From Parachlorella kessleri (lineage: Eukaryota; Chlorophyta; Trebouxiophyceae; Chlorellales; Chlorellaceae), in contig BBXU01002288.1 of the NCBI GenBank assembly GCA_001598975.1, positions 1 through 19,049 on the forward strand: a stretch of 19,049 nucleotides of DNA. The letters run 5' to 3'. Both the position numbers and the translations under genes were made by a program. Below are positions 8,577-18,000 of the stretch, in pieces. The first letter of the stretch is position 1. Every line of letters starts with the position of its first letter. The notes beneath the pieces were generated by a model. It searched no databases and was not told the DNA's origin. It saw nothing but the letters and a program-made list of their open reading frames with translations.

Positions 8577-10858
8577 ATGCTCCAGAAAGGCTTTTTAGCA
8601 GCCCCGTCGCGGGCCGGACGGCTCTGCCTTGCGCTTGCTCGGCCAGGACGCTGGGCCACCAGCACTGTTAGGCGACACCGGGCAGCGGAGGTGAGGAGCA
8701 GAGCCTGATCTGCTGCCCAGCTGCTGTCCTGCCCAGCGCGTTGCATTGACGAAGCGCTTCTTGTGTGTTCCAGGGACGGCAGCTGGCTGCGGCAGTGACC
8801 AACATCTACCAGCTTGAGCGCGAATCTGTCAGCGCTACACCCAGCAGTGCCAGAAAGCTGAAGGACCCTGAGCCCTTCATTGTGAGTAGCATGCTGCTTG
8901 CGGTTTGGCACATAGGCCTCCTTCATACCAGCCAGATTTTGTGAAGCGGGCCCGTTTTGGGGATCGCTGCATCCTCCTTCCCTAAGGAGGTCGAGGTGCA
9001 TGTTGGGCACTTTATATGGTCTAGGACTTCTTCGTCACCTGGTAAGGCTATTGTAACTTATTGCCTTGGTATGCCCCACACGCAGCAAAGCATCGCAGGC
9101 CAATGAGTATCTTGCGCACAAAAGCAAATCGCTCTGCTGACTGCCCTGCAGGCTTATGAGATTGTCAAGGGTGCTCTTGTGCGGTACTCAGACATCAGCG
9201 AGGGCAAGCAGCCACCCACCGCAGTGCTGGTGCATGGAATCCTTGGCAACCGTCGGAATATGCAGAGCTTTGCCCGTCGCTTGGTACAGGTGCGCTGGGG
9301 CTAACGTGCTTACGTGGAGAGCGCAAGGGGCGCCCAGCACGATCGCGTAGCTTGTCAGGCCTCAGGGCCATGCCGTTATTTCCTCTGCGCAATAGGATTT
9401 TGTGTGCCTGTCTCTATTGTCACGTAGCCCCAGGCTTTTCTCTTCTGCAGGGCTTTCCCCAGTGGCAGGTGGTCCTTGTCGACCTGCGCTGCCATGGCGA
9501 CTCTGCGGCGCTGTCAGCCCAGCAGCAGCGCCCCCATAGCGTAGAAAGTGCAGCAGCCGACATCACCCGCCTGCTGGCAGCCCTCAAGCTGTTCCCAGAG
9601 GTCCTCATCGGCCACAGCTTTGGCGGAAAGTGCGTGCTGTCTATCTGCCAGCAGTTCTCACGTATGGCGGCCACGCGGCTGCCCAAACCCGTGCGCGCAT
9701 GGGTGCTAGATGCGCTCCCAGGCGAGGTCCGAAGCGGCGAAATGGGCAAGGCTGACCGCCCAGCAGATTTGATCACGTCCTTGCGGCGCACGCCGCTGCC
9801 GCTACCCAGCCGCGCCGCACTCATTTCGCAGCTGGAGGAGCAGGGGTTCTCAACGGGCGTGGCGGCCTGGGCGGCCACCAACTTGCAACCGTTCCAGGGG
9901 GACCCTGGCAAGCTGACATGGGGGTTTGACCTGGAGGGCATTCACGAAATGTACAGGTGGGGCCTCATGCGCGGCCTGCAAGGTTGTTGAGGAGTGACTG
10001 TTGCAAGTGGGGCCGGCATCGGCGCTGTATCCAGTGATGTAAGTGCTGCTTGTGTTAAGCGGAGCGCTGGCTATAGGGTGGTGTTGCGTACTGCTGGGTT
10101 TAGGTGTCCTTGGGCAATGCTAGTAGTGGAACCTGGTGAGCATTACCGCGTGGTCCTGTGCTGCTTCCAACCCAAACTCGCCCTTCATCCCTATCCTGCG
10201 TTGCAGGTCATATGAGTCGACTCAGTTGTGGGAGGTGCTTTCTCGCCCTCTGGAGGGACTGACTATCAACTTTGTGAAGGCTGAGCGCAGCACGTTCCGC
10301 TGGGGAGGCGGGGATGAGCACCGCATTCGGTGGGTAATGGGCTTTTCAAGCCTTGTAACGGTGTAATTGGTAGGGGTTGGGCGTTAGCGGGGAGCGTGTA
10401 CAGCAAGACCAGGTTTCGGGCCAGCATTAGAGCAGGGTTGAGCGCAACCTAGACAGCTCCCATGAACCCCAAGGCTGCTCTAGACAATAGTTGCATAATA
10501 CAATGCTGCACTAGAGGATGGTTGCACATTGGGCAGGGGGTGTTGCAGGTAAAGTAGAGCCGGGGTTGGTGACTGACTGGTAATGGCTGTGTGCTGGTGC
10601 CCATGCAGTCTCATTACTTGGCCATGGTAATCAGTGACCGACTGTGTGGACTGCTAGCTGATGCCTCCGTCATGTTTGTGTTGCAGGTCGCTGGGCCATG
10701 ATGTCCACCTCCTACCCAACTCTGGCCACTGGGTACACACCGACAACCCAGTCGGGCTGTTCAATATCCTGGCGCCCTCCTTTGGCGGCCAGCCAGACTT
10801 GTCGGTGCAGCAGGCTTCGGCCCCCCACAGCTCCGGCAACATCCTCTCCTTCCCCTGA
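8577..10858 (+). CDS. ABHD11-like alpha/beta hydrolase with organelle targeting sequence
   Basis: Exons 8577-8690, 8774-8881, 9152-9289, 9451-9956, 10207-10329 and 10687-10858 (TGA) all join in phase to give 386 aa. The first exon (MLQKGFLAAPSRAGRLCLAL...RPGRWATSTVRRHR) has Arg, Ala and Ser with no acids, typical of a mitochondrial or chloroplast presequence. It is the first ATG in the frame. The fold is clear: VLVHGILGNRRNM with the HG oxyanion region (His102-Gly103), DLRCHGDS, the nucleophile elbow GHSFGG (Ser176), VLDALPGEV (Asp207 at the position following a core strand), the lid segment WAATNL, and NSGHWVH with the catalytic His344. This order and spacing match ABHD11/YbfF-type serine hydrolases rather than epoxide hydrolases. 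The family hydrolyses ester or thioester bonds; the substrate here is unknown. The length is a little above human ABHD11 because of the N-terminus. Confidence 0.93.
10354..10366 (+). promoter_or_regulatory. Two TGTAA motifs and an in-frame stop inside the last hydrolase intron
   Basis: TGTAA occurs at 10354-10358 and 10362-10366 in intron 10330-10686, only 25-37 nt past the exon. Read-through of exon 5 meets TAA at 10364-10366. A transcript cleaved just after this would encode a protein ending about 12 residues after the exon. The function is inferred from the motif only. Confidence 0.3.
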
Positions 10859-11897
10859 TGTCTTACTTACCTGGGAGGTGTGGGTAATGCAGCCTGCGAC
10901 AGAGTATCAGCAGGTGCCGGTGCACTACGGTGGCAGTTAACTTGTCATCGCCTTGAGAACCAGAGGTTGTCAACTTGAGGAGCCCTTACCTGTGCGGGTA
11001 TCTGGTGTTAAGCTACTAATTGCAACCTGGAAGGTAGGCAGAGGCCAGCAGTGAAGGAATAGTGGATTAAGCATTGGTAGGTCTGGCAAGTAGGCCTACA
11101 GCTAGTCTACTTACGATTTGGGCTTCGTGGGGTACTTGGCTGATGGCTGTAGATTTGGACCCTGTGGCCTGGGTGTTCTTTAGACAGATAGTGGTTCTGC
11201 TTGAGGGCAGTCCAGGTGTCTGTACAGAAGTGAAGTGGGCACGTGACAAACTTGCAGAACAAGTTATTGGTTATTCATATTTTGGGTGTCTTGCATCATG
11301 CCCTGTGTGTCCGCATGTATGCCTTTGGTCTCAGGCGATTGTATGCCTGCCTTTGGGACCCCTATCCTTGTGGCCCGCCTCTGCAACATGCGAGGCAAGG
11401 CCATGCGTTAGGGGCTTGTTGATATGGCGCGGTCATTGTGCGCCTGAGATAACACTTGTGTATCCTTTAGCCTGTGATCGAGAACTGTGGCTGCGTGTGT
11501 ATTACTTGTGCTTGACCGTGCAGGACTGGTGTTGGGAACTGCGCGCACTGAGAACATGCACTGGATTTGCTTGGCTTTCATCGAGCCCTTGTCTACTAGG
11601 GCCCTTACTAAACAGTATCTGCTTATCACTGATCTGCCTGCCTGTCTGTGCTGGTAGTATGCTCAGTTGGCAGAGCTTGGCAGAGCTGGATCCTGGATAG
11701 CCCAACGCATGTACAATATGGATATTCCGCAGGGTTATGCTTGCAAAAAAAACTGCTACTTGGTACAGCTGCCCCGGGCTGGTACCTGCCTGGGAGGTCG
11801 CCCATGTACCTAATCCATGACTATCAGGTACAAACCATGCAAGGTCCCAGTAAAGTTGCCCATGCCACCATCACTTGAACCTAGCAACAACCACGAA
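10859..11897. other. Region between two convergent genes, no gene called
   Basis: It holds the 3' UTRs of the hydrolase (+) and the helical protein gene (-). I could find no TGTAA on the + strand and none on the - strand here, so both genes' poly(A) signals are unassigned. A 627-nt frame on the + strand (11074-11700) is open but starts at TTG and is rich in Trp, Cys and Leu with no domain, so I do not call it. A tRNA-like 16-mer at 11661 is also rejected. Confidence 0.6.
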
Positions 11898-14550
11898 TCA
11901 TAGCAGCCAGGCCCTTACGGCCTTGGGGTTCACTGTTACAAGCTGGTCAGAAATGGCAGCACAGATGCCTCCCTCGCTCACTTGAGCAGCAACACCGCCA
12001 CTGCTGCTGCACTGCAATAGGGCCCGCTTGAGGAGGCTGCACTGCGCTTTGAGACGCAGCACATCCTGGATGGCCAGGTCGTTGTTGGTGATGCAGCCAG
12101 TGGCCACATCAACCTGCGCATCCAGGAGCAGGTGCACCGGGCTCGAGTTATCACAGCTACATATTACAGTCATCCAGAAATGCGTTCGGGACTTAGTTTT
12201 CTGCACCAAGCTGCCTCTCACATAGCATTATTGGCTAGGCTAGAGTGGGTGAAGGCAGCTGAAAGGAACAAAGCGGCAAAAATGCTAGGCTGCAGCAACC
12301 TTACCTGCAGGATGCCCCTGTCAGCTGCATCGCAGACTGTGCCACACAGTGTCTGGAGCAGTCGCTGTGGCTGAGAAGATGCCAGCCGGCAGAAAACACC
12401 TTTCAGCAGGTGCATCAGCTGAAAAGGCCCGAAGTCATGTGGGCTAGCCAAATTGGCGATAGTGTCATAGTCGTTTACTGCAGCGGCCCAGTCTACAAGG
12501 CCAAACTGCCCTGCAACAGGGTATCAGCCCGTGTATGTAAGGCATGGTTATCAGACATCTATATCGTCAAGAGACTCAAGCAGCAAAGAGCTCAGCCGGC
12601 CTGCCCCATAGCACGTCAAGCAACGGTGGGCTGCTCGTGTCGAGCCATGCTGCCATGCCGCTCACCTTCTAGGCCACATAGCGCTTGCACCAGCTGCAGC
12701 AGCAACCACCTCATGGTGTCCTGTGCGTCTGGAGAGTCCCTGCCGTGTAGCAACAGGCGGCATGCTCCCTGTGTGGCTGGCAGCTGGATGCCTGGTACGG
12801 CGCACGTCAGGCCCTGCAAAGGAATTGACATGCAAGGCAGAACCTAACCAGCCTACGCTCTGCCAACCTATATGCTACTCTGGTAGCCCACCTGATCTGG
12901 TAGCCCACCTGAAGATAGGCCCTTGGGTCACTGGCTGGCTGATGAACATGCACTATGCAGCGGCACAAATGCACATGCACACGCGCTCGCGCTAAGCATC
13001 AAGATGCACAAGATAGTAGGGCCTGCAGGACGGGAGTCAACTGGCTTCCCCATATGGCTCCATCAAACCTGTGCAAAGCTGCATCTTATGACTTCCAGCT
13101 CCTCAGCACCAGCAGCCTCCAAGTGCATGAAGAATGCTTCATACAGCCCGCATGCCGCCACGAACACAATGTCCACTGCGACAGGACGTCAATATCTGCA
13201 AAGCTGGTCTTCCTGGTGTGCCGACGTTGGCAGTACTCGAAGAAATGGCTGCGCCGCAGCACGATTGACTCTCAGAAAATGCTGAAGCGGACAGTCTTTG
13301 CTACCAGACACACATTGCGCAAAGGTGTCCCTAGTTGAGGGCCCCAGAAACACAACCCTACCTGAAGCCTCGCATTGAAGGATGGTTTCAAGTGAGGCTT
13401 TGTACTGCCAAAACACACTAGGGCTGGCCACACAGGCAAGGCTCAGAAGCCTGGTTGCCTCGAGACGCATAGACAGCGGCAGCTGCAAGCAGCTGACGGT
13501 CTGGCTGTACAGTTGCTCCAGCCTGCTGCCGGTGATAGGCTCATGCGTCTCTGCTTTGCCTGCATTGGATGTTAACGTGCTGCCGGCATTTACAGGCTGA
13601 GGGGTACAGGGCGGTCTGTCTTTGCTACCACTTCACTGCCAACGGGGGTGCCATCTGGGTCGATCACTTGTGCGCCAGCATTCCACCCAAGATTAGTTTG
13701 AACCAAAGAATTAGCCAGGCACTGCTTCTCACCTGCCTAAGCAGCAGTCGAGCCTCACCTGTGTCAAGTCCAGCCAGCTTCTCTGCCAGCAGCCTCACTG
13801 CCGCAGATGGGTTCTCCATGAGGCTCCCTAACAACTCAATCTGCCTTGCTTTCAACTCCTGCAGTAGGATGCCCAGTGCGGGAATACAAGATCAACAGTA
13901 TGTATTTAATGACCATGGCCACACTAGCTAGGCTGCATAGCCTGAATGGTCATAAGGTGGTGCCATTAGGTGCGCTTTCCCCCGTCAGGTTGCTAGTAGC
14001 CCGCCCAACTCTGCGCTGTATAAATGTCAGCGATAGGAGCTCACCTGGTGCTGCTGTGGGCTTCTGATCACACCGCTGCAGCACAGCTCATGGGCAGCGT
14101 TGTCTATAGTGCGCGCCATAAACAGCAAGAGCCCCGGCTGCTGCTGTATGAATGGCTGCAGCAGCTCCAGGAGGGCCGGACCTCTGGTCTCCAAACGCAA
14201 GCTGCACCGCCAGACAATACTGGTTACCAAGGCTTGGCATACAGGGGAGTTGGCTACCAGGCCACTTGTTTTTCTTGGGAAGCAGCACACTCAGGTGCAT
14301 GCTTAAGCCTTTCACACTTTTACCTGCGGTTGATGAGCTGGGAGGCCAGGCTGGACAGTACTTCCCTGCTTGGCTCCTTCCCAGCAAAGGCCGCGTGAAG
14401 TACTCGTCCCAGAACCACTGGGTCGTCACAGCTGCGCAAACAGTCCTCCCAGTGGCGCTCGGTGAGCACAAATAAGCTGGTGGGTGGCTCGACTCCAGCC
14501 TGCAGCAGCGTGCTGACGCCAAACCAGAAGCCTGGAGATGAGGTGGCCAT
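11898..14550 (-). CDS. Unrecognised alpha-helical protein, 473 aa, eight exons
   Basis: Reading down the minus strand, exons 14550-14324, 14201-14045, 13858-13733, 13596-13362, 13175-13069, 12813-12666, 12510-12305 and 12113-11898 (TGA) join with every splice phase in agreement. This is the main evidence that it is a gene. I do not recognise the family. The product is rich in Leu, Ala and Cys in amphipathic stretches, for example GPALLELLQPFIQQQPGLLL, ELLGSLMENPSAAVRLLAEK, RWLLLQLVQALCGLEG and LKAQCSLLKRALLQC. This looks like a helical-repeat (ARM/HEAT-like) scaffold. No signal peptide or membrane helix is seen. The ATG at 14550 opens the first exon, but a further 5' exon cannot be excluded because a CCAG acceptor lies just inside it. 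The gene is convergent with the hydrolase and co-directional with the surface-glycoprotein gene about 480 bp upstream. Confidence 0.75.
12881..12912. repeat. 17-bp tandem duplication in an intron
   Basis: TGGTAGCCCACCTGA occurs at 12881 and again at 12898, inside intron 13068-12814 of the helical protein gene. Confidence 0.7.
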
Positions 14551-15032
14551 ATCCAGATGCTAGTTTTACAACCTTCACTATGCTGGTAAAGATGCAATAG
14601 AATGCAAGCCAACAGGTAGCACTTTGGGTGTGCTATGCATGGCTTGCATGGCCAGGGAGCTCCCAGGAGGTATGTGCAGACAATCACCTGAGGGCAGATG
14701 CGGCATTGTGCTGCTTAGTAAGGTTCTGAGACTCTGGGCTACTAGTAGTACTGTTGTAGTTTTTACACCAGAAGCGTACCATATGCTGAATCAAATAGTA
14801 AGACATCCAGCCAAAAAAGTTGGGACAAGAGCACGCGGTCAAAAATGGTTAGCCAGCAAGACACATTCCACCCTGCATTAGCAATGTAATGCAAGCTGCG
14901 CGCAGAGGTACCAAATAGTATCATTGCACATGCAAGAAATCAAATAGTAGTAGAAGAAAGTACATGAAGAGGTACACTGAACGTCGCCACTAATTCGCTG
15001 CATTGCTAGGAGCCTGCCAACTGTAGGTTGGA
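14551..15032. other. Region between two minus-strand genes
   Basis: It contains the 3' UTR of the surface glycoprotein (down to about 14750) and the presumed promoter and 5' UTR of the helical protein gene. No open frames here join to either gene. Confidence 0.55.
14763..14767 (-). terminator. TGTAA poly(A) signal of the surface glycoprotein gene
   Basis: TTACA on the + strand, read as TGTAA on the minus strand, lies 265 nt after the stop at 15033. It is the first such motif and gives a normal 3' UTR length for volvocalean genes. Confidence 0.55.
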
Positions 15033-18000
15033 TCACTCCAAAGCATAGTTTGAACCCCTGGCAGGTTCCATTGCCAACGCTACAAAGCCGCTTGATGCCG
15101 CCTGGTCCCCAGCCTCGCGATTCTGCTTCTGCTGCGCACTTTCCACATCCCCGGACCTGCAGCACACAAATAACATGCAAGTCAGAATCTAATCACGTCA
15201 TAGGCAGCAAAATAAGTATTGCAACTGTGCATGCCAAGCCCCTCTTTGCAAACAGAGTCCAGCACCAGTGGCAGCAACCAACTCACCCCAGTGCTGCAGC
15301 TGCCCGCTGCCGCCGTCGCCGGCGGAGGAAAACCCAGCCGCCCGCTATGCACAGCACAGCTGCTGCGGCGCCGCCCGCTGCTGCCGCAATGATAACCACC
15401 ATGCTGCTGCCGCCGCCGCTGCTGCTGCCTGCCTCAGCGGCAGGGGACCCTTGCTGCCCACTCAACGGTGGGGACACGCTTGGGTCGATAGCTCTGGCTG
15501 GAGAAGGTGTTGGAGAGGCCATAAGGTCTGTTGTAGGAGCAGGCGACTGTGCAAGTGGCTGGGCCGCGGGGCTGTCCAGGACTATCGATGGTGGAGAGAG
15601 CGCTTCCACCGGGGTTGCGACTGGCGGGGAGGATGACACAGGCACCTGAGCCGTGTCTAGTGGAGAGGGAGGAGGAGAAGGAGGGCTGGCTGGCTGGCTG
15701 GATGGTGACGACACTGCCTGCATGTCCGCTGGTGGGGACAGCAGCAGCTGCACGGGCGATGCCACTGGGGCTGGCGTGGGTGCATCCCTGGGAGAGGGAG
15801 CAGGGGTGGCCAAGCTGTCAGCCGGAGATGGCGAGCTGGGTGCTGCCTGCTGCTGAGGTGGCGGGCTTGGGCTCGGGCTGCTAGGCACGTTCACAGCAGG
15901 AGAGGGCTGAGCCACAGGCAGCACAGCTACTGGGGCTGGGCTGGGCAAGCTCTCCACCACGTCTGTGGGTGCTGGGCTTTCTAGCGTTGCCACCGGCTGC
16001 TGCTGCTGCTGCTCTTGCTGCTGTTGGGCAGGTGGTGGTGGAATGCTGGTGGCGTCAGCAGGGGAGGAAGCTGGGTCAGCAGGGGAGGGTACTATGTCTG
16101 GGCTAGCAAACTCCTGAGGGAGCTGGTCCAGAGGTGAGGTGGGTGCAGGGCTGGGCTGGGCCAGGGGCTGGCCCGAAGGCTGAATATTAGGCTGGGGTGT
16201 GGTATCTACCATTGGCGAGGGTGAAGCCATTGTCACCGACTGCTGCTGCTCCTGCTGCTGGCCCTGCTTCTGCTCAGGTAGGCTGCGCACGTCCTGCTCA
16301 GCAGGTGATGGAGAGTTGAGCACATCAGCTGCCGCCGGAGGAGAAGCGGGCTGGACAGCCACTGCATCAGGGGAGCTACTTGGCTGCTCTGGCGCGGTTG
16401 CCACGGGGCTCGAGGCTTCCTCAGCGATGAGTGAAGGGATGACTGCGACAGGGTCAGTCGAGCTTGCCGGGGAATGGGCGGGCTGGACAGCCGCTGCATC
16501 AGGGGAGCTGCTCGGCTGCTCTGGTGCAGTTGCCATGGGGCTTGATCCTCCCTCACCGACTGGCGAAGGGCTGGGCGAGACAGGAGCAGGCGAGCCAAGC
16601 ACCACACTGCAGCAAGGACAAGTAGGCAACGATCTTTGGACCAGGGATATCGCATGCATCACAGGGCTTAAGAGGTAATTAAGCCATCATGGAGCCAATA
16701 CATGTCTACAGCCGACCATGAGGCACAAAAATAAAAAGCATGTAAGTATCACATAGACGCGCTGCTTGCCTGGTGTTGTTGTCAGGCGCCGGGGCATCGT
16801 CCGAGAAGGCCTCAACAATCGGCACCGCCGCAGCTGGTGATGGGGAGGGCAGGCTACCCTCATCAGCAACGCCAGCAAGGCTCGCCGGGCTAGGGCTGGC
16901 AGTGCCAGGGCTGGGACTAGGGCTAGCCGCACTGCCAGCGTCAGGAGCACCGGCCGTGGCAGCTGTGCCGTTAGATGTCATGTCAGCGCTGTCATCCGCA
17001 ATGGCTTGTGCGCTGCTGGGCGCACCGGCTCCCCAGGTGGGGTACATTGACATCAGGGCGTAGCAGGTGTCACACTGGAGGTATGCCTTGGCCACTGTGT
17101 CGTTGTTGGAGCCCAGGAAGGCTAGCTGGGTGGTAGTGGATCCCTGCAAGAAAGTAGAGGAAAGGATGTGTGATAGGGGTAGGCCTTAGCTATCCTTGCC
17201 GGCATGGGCGCATTGAAACTAGCTGGGTTGGTGGTGGTCCCTAGAAACAAGCACAACACCAGTTCCTCCAATTCTTGCCACATGGCTGCACTCTTGCACA
17301 TTACCTGCACTATAACAGGCGCTGCCAAGCCCTGCCTACCTTGAAGCTGCGCATGGGCAGGACTGCTGTCCCCAGATAGTCGTCCTCGGCCTCGGCACTG
17401 GGCAACACAGTTGGCTTGTTGGGATCACAGCCACCTGCAGCAATGCCAGGTCCCATCTCCAGCTCTTTCAGGCAAAGCAGAGAGAGCAGGCTGGGGTTGC
17501 AGCCACAGGCACTCATGCTCTGCCCCATGCATGCGCGGACAGCTCTAATGGATTCCAGCCCTCTCCAGGGAAATGTGGCACATGTAAGCAGTCAGGACTT
17601 GCATCGCCAGATCATGTCGGTCCCACAACTTGTTCAAGAATCTCAAAGAGCAAAGCTTGCCTGGCACGCCATCACAGTCCCACAGCTCGCAGTTGAGGCT
17701 GTCACCAGCCTGGTAGGGCCATGCACCCATGATGGTATTCGCTGGCGTGTACCTGCGACATGCAGCAAGGAGGAGTGAGGGCTGACACAATGTCCTGACA
17801 GCCTCCATGTAAGCCTCAGTGAGGAGGACTTGGTGACACAACCCATTGGTCACCATGCATGCCAACCATTCCACCCACCAGCTTTTCATGGGCTGTACCC
17901 CTCAAACCAAAACCTTGGGAAGGAGCAGACAGCAGGTTGAGAGGATGCTGCAGTGGCTCAGCATAGCCAAGCATGCCAGCTTCTTACCAGACACTAGACC

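Noticed and set aside
8492..9010. A 172-codon frame on the minus strand
   Set aside because: It runs antisense across two hydrolase exons and an intron whose + strand phases are consistent. It is a shadow.
11074..11700. A 208-codon open frame on the + strand between convergent genes
   Set aside because: It starts at TTG, is rich in Trp, Cys and Leu without domain structure, and shows no splice partners. It looks like chance openness in UTR sequence.
11651..11730. tRNA-like GCTCAGTTGGCAGAGC
   Set aside because: It matches a tRNA D-arm, but no T-arm GTTCRA, no paired acceptor stem and no clear anticodon arm follow.
14088..14687. A 199-codon minus-strand frame near the start of the helical protein gene
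   Set aside because: It passes through an intron and reads the next exon in the wrong phase. It has no ATG at its start.
16199..16678. A 159-codon frame on the + strand opposite the Ser-Pro arm
   Set aside because: It mirrors the low-complexity Ser/Pro/Ala coding sequence. The minus strand has the transmembrane helix and in-phase splicing.
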